Source of the DNA: Sva-07 sp963793335
GTDB taxonomy: Bacteria; Actinomycetota; Acidimicrobiia; Acidimicrobiales; Ilumatobacteraceae
Direction: 5' to 3'
NCBI GenBank assembly: GCA_963793335.1
Contig: CAWBZS010000001.1
Location: forward strand, 496,001-560,000
DNA length: 64,000 bases
The notes beneath the pieces are model-generated. The model did not search any database and was not told where the DNA came from. It worked only from the letters and a program-made list of their open reading frames with translations. The translations under genes and the position numbers were made by a program. Below are positions 9,476 through 17,635 of this stretch, piece after piece (the first letter of the stretch is position 1; the number at the start of each line of letters is the position of its first letter).

Positions 9476-10246
9476 TCAGTGTTCGTCGTGCGCTGCCATG
9501 GAGTTGTTGATGTACACGGCAGCGAGAATCGTGAAGATGTAGGCCTGCAGCACGGCGACGAGCACCTCGAAGGCGGTCATCAGCACGAGCATGATGAACG
9601 GCAAGATGCTCATCAGACCGAGCAGCGGCTGGTAGGTCTTGGCGAACAGCAAGGCCTCGGTGAGCAGACCGAACGTGACGAGCAGCACGTGGCCGGCGAG
9701 CAGGTTGGCGAAGAGACGAACCGTCAGCGAGAACGGCGTGACGAGGATCGTCGACACGAACTCGATGAGACCGACGAGCGGCTTGAGCAGCGTGGGAACC
9801 CCGGGAGGCCACAACAGGTGACCGAAGTAGCCGGCACCCTGATGCTTGATGCCGGTACCGATGTAGGTCACCCAGACGAGGAGCGACAGCGCCAACGGGA
9901 TCGCGATGCGAGCCGTGGCGGGCATCTGCAACACCGGGATGATTCCCGGGATGTTGGTGAGGAAGATGAACATGAAGAGGCTGAGCAGGAGCGGGGTCCA
10001 GTTGAGGCCCGCCTTGCCCATCGTCTGCATGATGATGCCCTCTTGGATGAACTCGACCGAGGTCTCCGCGAGGTTGCGAACGCCAGTGGGGGCGAGCTCC
10101 GCCTTCTGGCGAAGCGCAAGCGCATAGAAGATCATGACGATCAGCGCCGACAGGACGGCGATCAGGCCGATCTTGTTGAAGGTCGGGAAGATGTCCGGCC
10201 AGCGAAGCAGGGCGTTGATCGGCGGGAACTCGAGAGCGAAGAACAC
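9476..10246 (-). CDS. atpB: F1Fo ATP synthase subunit a
   Basis: 256-residue integral membrane stator subunit that forms the proton half-channels against the c-ring. The essential Arg is in PFSLTVRLFANLLAGHVLL, the most conserved segment of the family, and five or six hydrophobic helices are evident. The start is GTG 10246 (VFFALEFPPINALLRWPDIF). It lies 13 bases after the AtpI-like gene. Confidence 0.95.
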   Translation of the reverse strand: MFFALEFPPINALLRWPDIFPTFNKIGLIAVLSALIVMIFYALALRQKAELAPTGVRNLAETSVEFIQEGIIMQTMGKAGLNWTPLLLSLFMFIFLTNIPGIIPVLQMPATARIAIPLALSLLVWVTYIGTGIKHQGAGYFGHLLWPPGVPTLLKPLVGLIEFVSTILVTPFSLTVRLFANLLAGHVLLVTFGLLTEALLFAKTYQPLLGLMSILPFIMLVLMTAFEVLVAVLQAYIFTILAAVYINNSMAAHDEH

Positions 10247-10259
10247 GTAGGGATCCGTT

Positions 10260-10781
10260 TCAGTCGTGCGTGAGCGTCGGGGTGGACGAGGGGTTCGTGG
10301 TGTCGGAGGAAGAAGCGGTGGACGGTGTGGAGGCGGCGGGTGGCTTGAGCCCAGGATGTGCGAGGGAGATGGAGACGTACTTCATCTCCCACATCAGCAA
10401 TCCGAGGTGCGTGATGATGATGGTCGCTCCGAGTGCCGGAAATGAAATCCAAGACGCATCTTGCACGAACCAGACCGCTGCGAAGATCAGACCGAGCCGG
10501 GCAAGGTACCCGAAGAGCACCGCACCCATCATCACGCCGACGGAGATCTTGGCGGTGACCGTGACGAGCGCAGCAGCGAGTGCGAAGTTCGCCAACACGA
10601 TGACCATGCCGTACGCGGTCGACCAGGCGCCGTCGGCGCCCCAGATGACGGCGCCGAGCGCAATCATCACCGGCGCCACGATCAGCCCGCGCTTGACGAT
10701 GTCGCGAGAGACCGCCATCTCAGGCGCCGGCCCGTCGACGCGGGTGATCAGCATGTCGGTGCGCTCACCCACGTGGACCAC
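10260..10781 (-). CDS. ATP synthase protein I (AtpI/UncI-like membrane protein)
   Basis: 173-residue protein with four predicted membrane helices (LIVAPVMIALGAVIWGADGA, YGMVIVLANFALAAALVTVT, VGVMMGAVLFGYLARLGLIF, FPALGATIIITHLGLLMWEM) and a Ser/Thr/Pro-rich C-terminal tail. Its position directly before atpB and its topology match AtpI/UncI, a non-essential assembly factor of the c-ring, sometimes linked to Mg2+ handling. The start is uncertain: GTG 10781 overlaps the upstream gene by 17 bases, while ATG 10754 (MLITRVDGP) lies 10 bases after that gene's stop. Confidence 0.75.
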   Translation of the reverse strand: MVHVGERTDMLITRVDGPAPEMAVSRDIVKRGLIVAPVMIALGAVIWGADGAWSTAYGMVIVLANFALAAALVTVTAKISVGVMMGAVLFGYLARLGLIFAAVWFVQDASWISFPALGATIIITHLGLLMWEMKYVSISLAHPGLKPPAASTPSTASSSDTTNPSSTPTLTHD

Positions 10782-11046
10782 CGAGCGGGTCGGTCCTGCG
10801 GGCTGACGCGGCGAGGCGTTCGGCTTCGTAGGCCTCCATCTTCTGGTCGTACCGGTACTTGTGCTTGGTGAACAACCCGATCGAGCCGAGCACTGTGCCC
10901 ACGATCATGAACAACGGCAGCGTTCCGAGCCAGCGATCCAACGCAAAGCCCCCGCCGATGAACAACGCCATGATGATGGCGATCTCCATGGCCATGCCGA
11001 GGGCATCGTCGGTCGCAACGCGTGTCTGCTTGGGGAGGAGCTTCAT
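10765..11046 (-). CDS. AtpZ/AtpI-family small membrane protein
   Basis: 93-residue protein starting MKLLPKQTRVATDDALGMAM. Two membrane helices (AMEIAIIMALFIGGGFALDR and LFMIVGTVLGSIGLFTKHKY) are joined by a short WLGT loop. The pattern matches the 'F0F1-ATPase subunit, putative Ca2+/Mg2+ transporter' family (AtpZ), found ahead of atpI-atpB in many atp operons. A longer frame reaches 11112, but ATG 11046 places the start at the family-typical position. The C-terminal tail (EAYEAERLAASARRTDPLGG) is charged and cytosolic. Confidence 0.75.
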   Translation of the reverse strand: MKLLPKQTRVATDDALGMAMEIAIIMALFIGGGFALDRWLGTLPLFMIVGTVLGSIGLFTKHKYRYDQKMEAYEAERLAASARRTDPLGGPRG

Positions 11047-11115
11047 TGATCCAGAGTGGCGGTCAGCAGCTGCCGGAGCGGTTGCCCTGCGGGAGCTTGT
11101 GAACGCACGCACAAC

Positions 11116-12369
11116 CTAGTGCCCGTGACCCGTCGAGGGCAACCCATCAGGCAAAGACTCCTGCGGTGGTTCGTCGGCCGAGTCGGTCGGACCCGATGCC
11201 CCGTCGGTCTCGCTGTCGCCGTTGGCTCGCCGCCGTGCGCGCACGCTCGGGTGCAGCACGGTGAAGAGCACGATCGCCAGCGCCACGATTCCGAACGGCA
11301 GGTAGGTCGGGTTGCGGCCGGTCAGCGTGGGATACAGCACGAACGCCGAGAGCAGCAACGTCCACGTCCACAAGATCACCACGCTTCGGCGGTGGCCATG
11401 ACCAAGGTTCATCAGCCGGTGGTGGAGGTGGCCCTTGTCTGCGACGGCGAACGAACGTCGCGTCGACACCCGCCGCACGATGGCGAACGCCATGTCGAAG
11501 ATCGGCACACCGAGGATCAGCAGCGGGATGGCCAGCGGGGCGAGGAAGAAATACGTCTGGCCGACGAACTCCTGACTGAACGAATCGGCGCGTCCGCCAA
11601 CGACGCTCGTGGCCACCGCCAGCAACAATCCGAGCAGCATCGCTCCCCCGTCACCCATCATGATGCGCGCCGGGTTGAAGTTGTGGGGAAGGAACCCGAT
11701 GCACACGCCGACCGCGATGATCGCGAGCAGCGGGGCGATGTTCTTCACGTCGAGCACGTTGCTCTCGATCAACTGCTGGCTGTAGAGGAAGAACGCTCCC
11801 GCCCCGATGGCCACGATGCCGGCGGCCAGCCCGTCGAGGCCGTCGATCAGGTTGATCGCCTGCGTCATGCCGAGCAGCCACAGCACCGTGACGAGCGGGC
11901 GCCACTCGGCAGCCAACAGGATCGGGCCGTCGAAGAATGGCAGTCGGAACGCGTACATCACCACGCCGAACTGCACCAGGGCGAGCCCGGCCAGCACGGT
12001 TCCCGCCACCTTGGCCGGCGGCGAGATGTTGCGGATGTCGTCGACGAAGCCGACCGTGTACAGAATCGCCGCAGCGATCAGCACACCCAGCGGTTCCGAG
12101 TTGCTGTCGAACAGCACATCGAATGCGTCGAGCTGCCAGGCGGTGAGCATCGCAGCGATGAAGCCGGCGAACATCGCCATGCCCCCGACATCCGGCAACG
12201 GCGTCTGGTGCACGGTGCGATCGTTGGGGAGATACACCCAACCCTGTCGGCGTGCCAGTGCGCCGACCAGCGGTGTGGTGGCGAAGGTGACCACAGCTGC
12301 AACGGCTCCAATCAGCAGGAACGAACCGAAGCCTGGCACGGTGACGGAGTCTACGACAGGGCGCTCCAC
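11116..12369 (-). CDS. wecA: MraY-family undecaprenyl-phosphate sugar-1-phosphate transferase (WecA/TagO type)
   Basis: 417-residue polytopic enzyme that transfers a HexNAc-1-phosphate (probably GlcNAc-1-P) to undecaprenyl phosphate, the first step of cell-wall polysaccharide or teichoic-acid-like polymer synthesis. About eleven membrane helices are seen. Family motifs are NLIDGLDGLAAG (Mg2+ site), FVDDIRN, MMGDGGAMLLG and HHRLMNLGHGHRR, the His motif on the cytosolic loop typical of WecA/TagO rather than MraY. The start is GTG 12369. It stands at the head of the atp operon, 69 bases before atpZ, an arrangement shared with other actinobacteria. Its promoter region is shared with the divergent persulfide reductase gene. 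Confidence 0.88.
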   Translation of the reverse strand: MERPVVDSVTVPGFGSFLLIGAVAAVVTFATTPLVGALARRQGWVYLPNDRTVHQTPLPDVGGMAMFAGFIAAMLTAWQLDAFDVLFDSNSEPLGVLIAAAILYTVGFVDDIRNISPPAKVAGTVLAGLALVQFGVVMYAFRLPFFDGPILLAAEWRPLVTVLWLLGMTQAINLIDGLDGLAAGIVAIGAGAFFLYSQQLIESNVLDVKNIAPLLAIIAVGVCIGFLPHNFNPARIMMGDGGAMLLGLLLAVATSVVGGRADSFSQEFVGQTYFFLAPLAIPLLILGVPIFDMAFAIVRRVSTRRSFAVADKGHLHHRLMNLGHGHRRSVVILWTWTLLLSAFVLYPTLTGRNPTYLPFGIVALAIVLFTVLHPSVRARRRANGDSETDGASGPTDSADEPPQESLPDGLPSTGHGH

Positions 12370-12397
12370 CGGCTCCGGTCGCCGCTCGCACCTGCGT

Positions 12398-12442
12398 TCT
12401 CGTGAACACCTTCACCGCTGCGGGGCGAGTGTGTTCACGAGA
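12398..12442. promoter_or_regulatory. 12 bp inverted repeat in the divergent wecA / persulfide reductase promoter region
   Basis: TCTCGTGAACAC (12398-12409) and GTGTTCACGAGA (12431-12442) are perfect reverse complements, 33 bases (about three helical turns) apart centre to centre. Each arm also contains a GTG-NN-CAC mini-dyad. This is consistent with a pair of regulator sites or a large cruciform/hairpin. The regulator is unknown. Confidence 0.5.
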
Positions 12443-12456
12443 TGGGAGATGGTGAT

Positions 12457-12469
12457 ACCCCCTGGGGGT
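12457..12469. promoter_or_regulatory. CsoR/CstR-like operator
   Basis: ACCCCC-T-GGGGGT, embedded in GATACCCCCTGGGGGTTCC, ends 17 bases before the start codon of the reductase-rhodanese gene. C/G-tract dyads flanked by TA are the recognition type of CsoR-family repressors. The persulfide-sensing member CstR controls rhodanese and persulfide reductase genes of exactly this kind. No csoR/cstR gene is in the window. Confidence 0.6.
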
Positions 12470-12486
12470 TCCGTACGCTGGGTTTC

Positions 12487-14208
12487 ATGTCGAACGTCAA
12501 CAAGAAGATCATCGTCGTCGGGGGCGTCGCGGGGGGTGCGAGTGTGGCCGCACGAGCCCGCCGCCTGTCGGAGGATGCACACATCATCGTGATCGAGCGC
12601 GGGAGCTTCGTCTCCTATGCGAACTGTGGGCTCCCGTTCCACATCAGCGGTGAGATCGAGGACCGTGAGAGCCTGCTGGTTCAGACGCCCGAGGGCCTGA
12701 AGAACCGCTTCGATCTCGACGTTCGAACCAGGTGCGAGGCGATCGGTGTCGACCGCAAGGCCAAACTCGTCGAGATCCGCAACCTCGACACCAACGAGGT
12801 GGCCACGGAGTCCTACGACGATCTCGTGCTGGCGCCGGGTGCGGCGCCGCTCAGTCCACCGATTCCCGGGATCGATCGCGCCGGCCACTTCGTCCTGCGA
12901 TCGATCCCTGACATGGACGCGGTGATCGAGTGGAACGAGCGAGTGCTCCCCCGGCACGCGACCGTCGTCGGCGCCGGCTACATCGGACTCGAGATGGTCG
13001 AGCAGCTCACCCACCTCGGCATGTCCATCACGCTGATCGAGGCAGCCCCACAGATTCTCGGCGCCGTCGACGAGGACATGGCGTTCTGGCCGCATCGACA
13101 ACTCGAAGACCGCAACATCGACGTTCGAGTCGGCGCGATGGTCGTCGGCTTCGAGGAACCAACCGCTGAGGAAGACGCACGAGCCTCGACAGTGGTCCTC
13201 AGCGACGGATCGAGAGTGCCCACCGATCTCGTGATCCTCAGCATCGGCGTCAAGCCCGAGGTCGAACTCGCACGAGCAGCGGGGCTCGACGTCGGCGACT
13301 TGGGCGGCATCCGGGTCAACCAGCACATGCGGACCAGCGACGCGCACATCTGGGCGGTCGGCGACGCGATCGAGGTCCGCAACCCGGTCACCCACGATTG
13401 GACGCTGCTCCCACTGGCTGGACCCGCCAACCGGCAGGGGCGGGTCGCCGCCGACAACGTGATGGGTCGGCCTTCGCGCTATCGGGGCACCTGGGGCACC
13501 TCGGTGGTGCGGGTCTTCGACCTCACCATCGCCGGCACCGGCCTCAACGAACGACAGCTCCGAGCAGCTGGGATCGCCTTCGAGTCGGTGCACGTCCATC
13601 CGCTCTCGCACGTCGGCTACTACCCCGGCGCCGAACTCCTCGACATGAAACTCGTCTTCAGCGCCGAAGACGGCACGATCTACGGCGCCCAGGTCGTCGG
13701 CGACGAGACGGCCGCCCGCCGCATCGACGTGCTTGCCGCAGCGATCCAAGGCGGCCTGTCGGTCGACGACGTTGCCCAACTCGAGCTCTGCTACGCCCCG
13801 GCCTACGGCGCCCCGAAAGACCCCGTGAATCTCTTGGCGATGGCGGCTCGCAACGTCGTCAACGACGACATCGACATCGCCCACTGGTATGAGGTGGACC
13901 ACCTCGCCGACGACGAGGTCCTCCTCGACGTCCGCAGCGCCGAGGAGCGTGCGACCAGCGTGATCCCCGGCTCGATGCACATCCCGCTCGACGAACTCCG
14001 TGGTCGAGTCGAGGAACTCGATCGGTCGAAGCGATTCATCGTGCACTGCTTCTCGGGCCAGCGCTCGTACTTCGCGTCACGGATGCTGCGGCTGCGAGGG
14101 TTCGATGTCCGCAACCTCACCGGCGGCATCCGGAGTTGGGAGGCGGCCCATCCCGACCGTGTTCGTCACAAGCCCGCCGACGAACACATCAGCGCGCTGG
14201 CCAAGTAG
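12487..14208 (+). CDS. CoA-disulfide / persulfide reductase with C-terminal rhodanese domain
   Basis: 573 residues. Residues about 6-450 form a flavin-dependent pyridine nucleotide-disulfide reductase of the CoADR/Npsr type. GGVAGGASVAARARR binds FAD, and the single redox cysteine Cys47 sits in SYANCGLPFHISG. VVGAGYIGLEMVEQL is the NAD(P)H site, and IWAVGDAIEV closes the FAD site. The last 100 residues are a rhodanese domain with active-site HCFSGQRS (Cys521). Such fusions reduce CoA persulfide, polysulfide or CoA disulfide using NADH. The frame reaches 12442, but ATG 12487 is chosen because the operator at 12457-12469 must lie upstream. It is probably repressed by a CstR-like protein and induced by sulfane sulfur, which fits the sulfur genes at 47-50 kb (inference). 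Confidence 0.88.
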   Translation: MSNVNKKIIVVGGVAGGASVAARARRLSEDAHIIVIERGSFVSYANCGLPFHISGEIEDRESLLVQTPEGLKNRFDLDVRTRCEAIGVDRKAKLVEIRNLDTNEVATESYDDLVLAPGAAPLSPPIPGIDRAGHFVLRSIPDMDAVIEWNERVLPRHATVVGAGYIGLEMVEQLTHLGMSITLIEAAPQILGAVDEDMAFWPHRQLEDRNIDVRVGAMVVGFEEPTAEEDARASTVVLSDGSRVPTDLVILSIGVKPEVELARAAGLDVGDLGGIRVNQHMRTSDAHIWAVGDAIEVRNPVTHDWTLLPLAGPANRQGRVAADNVMGRPSRYRGTWGTSVVRVFDLTIAGTGLNERQLRAAGIAFESVHVHPLSHVGYYPGAELLDMKLVFSAEDGTIYGAQVVGDETAARRIDVLAAAIQGGLSVDDVAQLELCYAPAYGAPKDPVNLLAMAARNVVNDDIDIAHWYEVDHLADDEVLLDVRSAEERATSVIPGSMHIPLDELRGRVEELDRSKRFIVHCFSGQRSYFASRMLRLRGFDVRNLTGGIRSWEAAHPDRVRHKPADEHISALAK

Positions 14209-14271
14209 GCACTCCCGACGCGCTGGGCCGACCGCTCGCTGGGCGCGAGGCCGGCGTGGCTCGATGCGGCG

Positions 14272-15540
14272 TCAGCCCGCCGTGGCTCGCGGGCCGGCGG
14301 GATACGCCGGGAACCGCGCACAGAGTTCAGCCACGTCCTTGCGGACGAGATCGAGCGCCGCGGGATCGTTGCGATCACGCAATGCGCTGGCGATGAACGC
14401 TGCGATGATCGGCATCTCGGTTTCGGTCATCCCCTGCGTGGTCACCGATGGGGTGCCGATGCGCACGCCGCTGGTGACGAACGGGCTTCGCGGGTCGTCG
14501 GGGATCGTGTTCTTGTTCAGCGTGATGCCGGCCTCGTCGAGCTTGGCCTGGGCTTCCTTGCCGGTGAGTTCGGCATCGAACGGGGTGAGGTCGACCACCA
14601 TCAGATGATTGTCGGTTCCACCGGACACCAGCCGGAATCCCTCGTGCACCAGGGCCTCGGCCAGCGTCGAAGCGTTGGCGACCACCTGATGGGCGTAGTT
14701 GCGGAACGATGGGTCGGCGGCCTCACGAAAGGCGACGGCCTTGCCGGCGATGACGTGTTCGAGCGGCCCGCCCTGCCAACCGGGAAACACCGCCTTGTCG
14801 ATCGCCTTGGCGTGCTCGGCCTTCGACAGGATGCAGCCACCGCGAGGACCACGAAGCGTCTTGTGTGTGGTGAAGGTGACCACGTCGGCGTACGGCACCG
14901 GGTTGGGGTGGGCCCCACCGGCAACAAGTCCGGCAAGGTGAGCGATGTCGAACAGCAGGAGCGCGTCGACCTCGTCGGCAATGGCCTTGAACGGCTCGGG
15001 GTCGAGACGGCGAGGATAGGCAGTGGTGCCCGCCACGATCATCTTCGGACGGTGTTCGAGCGCCAGCGATCGCACCTCGTCCATGTCGATGCGGTCCTCG
15101 GCGCCGGTGCCGTACGACACGAAGTGGTACAGCAGGCCGCTCGCGTTGACCGGCGAGCCGTGGGTGAGGTGACCGCCGTGATCGAGGCTGAGGCCGAGCA
15201 CGGTGTCACCCGGCTCGAGGAGCGCTTGGTACACGCACATGTTGGCGTTGGCCCCCGAGTGCGGCTGCACGTTTGCGTGGTCAGCACCGAACAGGGCCTT
15301 CACGCGGTCGATCGCGAGCTGTTCGATACTGTCGACGATCTCGTTGCCGCCGTAGTACCGCTTGCCCGGGTAGCCCTCCGAGTACTTGTTCGTCAGCACG
15401 GAACCGACCGCCGACATCACCGCCGGGGAGGTGAAGTTCTCGCTGGCGATCAGCTGGATGCCGTTGATCTGGCGCTCGACCTCAGCATCGATGAGGCCAA
15501 GGACTTCGAGGTCGGGATCGGTGTCGGAGGGAAAGGGCAT
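14272..15540 (-). CDS. glyA: Serine hydroxymethyltransferase
   Basis: 422-residue PLP enzyme converting serine and tetrahydrofolate to glycine and 5,10-methylene-THF, the main source of one-carbon units. The PLP lysine is Lys227 in TFTTHKTLRGPRGG. NKYSEGYPGKRYYGGNE (51-67) and HSGANANMCVYQALLEPGD are signature segments. Length and start (MPFPSDTDPDLEVLGLIDAE) are normal. It lies 26 bases behind rpiB on the same strand, so the two are co-transcribed, and is convergent with the reductase-rhodanese gene (63-base gap). Confidence 0.97.
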   Translation of the reverse strand: MPFPSDTDPDLEVLGLIDAEVERQINGIQLIASENFTSPAVMSAVGSVLTNKYSEGYPGKRYYGGNEIVDSIEQLAIDRVKALFGADHANVQPHSGANANMCVYQALLEPGDTVLGLSLDHGGHLTHGSPVNASGLLYHFVSYGTGAEDRIDMDEVRSLALEHRPKMIVAGTTAYPRRLDPEPFKAIADEVDALLLFDIAHLAGLVAGGAHPNPVPYADVVTFTTHKTLRGPRGGCILSKAEHAKAIDKAVFPGWQGGPLEHVIAGKAVAFREAADPSFRNYAHQVVANASTLAEALVHEGFRLVSGGTDNHLMVVDLTPFDAELTGKEAQAKLDEAGITLNKNTIPDDPRSPFVTSGVRIGTPSVTTQGMTETEMPIIAAFIASALRDRNDPAALDLVRKDVAELCARFPAYPAGPRATAG

Positions 15541-15566
15541 CAGTGGTCCTTGCTGTGGCAGATGGT

Positions 15567-16013
15567 TCAGAAGTCGGCTTCGAGCTGGGCGAGTTGGTCG
15601 ACGCGTCGAGCGTGGCGGCCACCCTCGAACTCGGTGGTGAGGAACGTGGTGACGATCTCGTCGGCGAGCCCCTCGCCGACGACGCGGGCGCCGATCGACA
15701 GCACGTTGGCGTCGTTGTGTTCGCGCGCCATTCGTGCGGTGTACAGGCAGTTGCAGAGCGCAGCGCGAACGCCGCGCACCTTGTTGGCAGCGAGCTGCTC
15801 ACCCTGGCCGCTGCCGCCGAGCACGATGCCGACGTCAACACCGCCGTCGCGAACCGTACGCCCGACGCCCGCACAGATCTCCGGGTAGTCGACCGACTCG
15901 GTGGAGTGGGTCCCCTGGTCGTCGACGTCGTGGCCGAGATCGCGCAGCATCGTCACCAGGTGCTGTTTCAACTCATAGCCGGCGTGGTCGGAGCCGATCG
16001 CGATGCGGGTCAT
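15567..16013 (-). CDS. rpiB: Ribose-5-phosphate isomerase B
   Basis: 148-residue enzyme interconverting ribose 5-phosphate and ribulose 5-phosphate. It begins MTRIAIGSDHAGYELKQHLV. The catalytic region reads GIVLGGSGQGEQLAANKVRG: it lacks the cysteine of the E. coli enzyme and has the GGSG-x-GEQ form of the mycobacterial subtype, in which a Glu acts as base. The frame is open to 16157, but ATG 16013 matches the family start exactly. The rpiB-glyA pairing is common in actinobacteria. Confidence 0.93.
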   Translation of the reverse strand: MTRIAIGSDHAGYELKQHLVTMLRDLGHDVDDQGTHSTESVDYPEICAGVGRTVRDGGVDVGIVLGGSGQGEQLAANKVRGVRAALCNCLYTARMAREHNDANVLSIGARVVGEGLADEIVTTFLTTEFEGGRHARRVDQLAQLEADF

Positions 16014-16122
16014 CGCTGATCGAGTGTAGGAGTTGTCGGCGCGTCGTGCGTTCACTTGGTCGTGTTCGCCTCGACACGTTCGCTTGGTCGCGAGCCACCA
16101 CCGATTCCTATGGTGAGCGACC

Positions 16123-17613
16123 GTGACAACTCTCGACCCACGCACGCCGGTGATCATCGGCGTCGGCCAGTACGTCCACCGAGCGGACAGCGTCGCCGAC
16201 GGACTCGAACCGGTGGCACTGATGGAACGGGCGGTGCTGGCCGCCGCGACCGACGCCGGACTCGACGGGCCCCCAGCCGCCGATGCCGTCCGGGTGGTCG
16301 GTCAACTGTCGTGGCGATACGGCAACACACCCCGATTCCTGGCCGACCGACTGGGGATGGCGCCGCGCCGTCTCGACTACTCGACGATGGGCGGCAACAG
16401 CCCGCAGTCGCTGGTGAACGCCACCGCGCTCGACATCCAGTCCGGAGCGCTCGACGTGGTGATCCTGAGCGGAGGCGAGGCCACCCGCACCCGATCGAGG
16501 GCACGCAAGGCGGGCATCGAACTGCACTGGCCGAAGTCGCCGGACGGCGACGTCCCCACCATCGTGGGCGAGGACCTGGAGATGAACCTCCAGGCCGAAA
16601 TCGATCGCGGCCTGTATCTGCCCGTGCAGATCTACCCGATGTTCGAGACCGCGATTCGGGCCCGGTCCGGTCGCAGTGTCGAAGAGCACCAGGCCCATCT
16701 CGGCCGTCTGTGGTCCGATCTCAGCGCGGTGGCGTCGAACAACCCGTACGCCTGGATTCGCGACGCCAAGACACCCGACGAGATCACCACCGTGTCCGAC
16801 ACCAACCGGATGATCGGGCTCCCCTACCCCAAACTGATGAACTCGAACAACGACGTCGACATGGGCGCAGCGGTGATCATGTGCTCGGTCGAGGCGGCCC
16901 GGCGTCTCGGCGTGCCGTCGGATCGCTGGGTGTTCCCGCACTCTGGCGCGGACTGCCACGAGCACAACTACGTGTCACATCGCGACACCTTCACCAGGAC
17001 ACCTGCAGTGGAGATCGGTGGCCGCCGTGTGCTCCACCTCGCAGGTGTCGGCATCGACGACGTCTCGATCATCGACCTGTATTCATGTTTCCCCGCAGCA
17101 GTCCAACTCGGCGCAGCATCGCTCGGTGTCGACACCACACAGCGACAGTGGTCGCGCACCGGCGGCCTGCCCTTCGCCGGCGGCCCGTGGAACAACTACG
17201 TGATGCACGCGATTGCAACCGTCGTTGCCGACGTGCGCGACCGACCCGGCGAATACGGACTGGTCTGGGCCAACGGCGGGTACGCCACCAAGCATGCGTT
17301 CGGGGTCTATTCCGCGCAGCCGCCGGCCGCCGGATTCCGCCATGCGACACCCCAGGACGAGATCGACGCGCTCCCCCGCCGCGTCCTGGCGAGCCCGGAC
17401 GAGGCCGCCGGTGCCGCCACGATCGAGGCGTACACGGTGATGTTCGCTCGCGATGCCAGCCCCGAGCAGGCGATTGCGAGCTGCCTGCTCGCCGACGGTC
17501 GTCGGGCCTGGGGCACGTCGTCGGAGCCTGAGGTCGCGAGCGCGATGTGTGATGGCGAGTGGGTCGGCCGGCCCGCCGAGCTGTCGATCACCGGCGACCT
17601 GCGACTCGTCTGA
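16123..17613 (+). CDS. Thiolase-superfamily protein (acetyl-CoA acetyltransferase-like, cysteine-less)
   Basis: 496 residues beginning VTTLDPRTPVIIGVGQYVHR from GTG 16123. It has the overall thiolase layout (GVGQ start, LSGGEA strand, GVGIDDVSIIDLYSCFPAAV, GGLPFAGGPWNNYVMHAIAT, GYATKHAFGVYS). The position of the nucleophilic cysteine reads GGNSPQSLVN instead of N-x-x-C-A-S-G, so the usual acyl-Cys chemistry looks impossible. The family is annotated as acetyl-CoA acetyltransferase in actinobacteria, but its real reaction is not established. It belongs to the SCP2/thiolase-like branch; a role in acyl-CoA or steroid side-chain metabolism is inference. The nucleoside hydrolase follows 22 bases later. 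Confidence 0.75.
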   Translation: MTTLDPRTPVIIGVGQYVHRADSVADGLEPVALMERAVLAAATDAGLDGPPAADAVRVVGQLSWRYGNTPRFLADRLGMAPRRLDYSTMGGNSPQSLVNATALDIQSGALDVVILSGGEATRTRSRARKAGIELHWPKSPDGDVPTIVGEDLEMNLQAEIDRGLYLPVQIYPMFETAIRARSGRSVEEHQAHLGRLWSDLSAVASNNPYAWIRDAKTPDEITTVSDTNRMIGLPYPKLMNSNNDVDMGAAVIMCSVEAARRLGVPSDRWVFPHSGADCHEHNYVSHRDTFTRTPAVEIGGRRVLHLAGVGIDDVSIIDLYSCFPAAVQLGAASLGVDTTQRQWSRTGGLPFAGGPWNNYVMHAIATVVADVRDRPGEYGLVWANGGYATKHAFGVYSAQPPAAGFRHATPQDEIDALPRRVLASPDEAAGAATIEAYTVMFARDASPEQAIASCLLADGRRAWGTSSEPEVASAMCDGEWVGRPAELSITGDLRLV

Positions 17614-17635
17614 GTCCCGGTGCCATGCTGATGCG

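Noticed and set aside
16049..16092. Imperfect direct repeat CGTTC(A/G)CTTGGTCG(T/C)G at 16049-16064 and 16077-16092
   Set aside because: Two mismatches in 16 bases in a small divergent promoter region; could be a pair of half-sites but has no further support.
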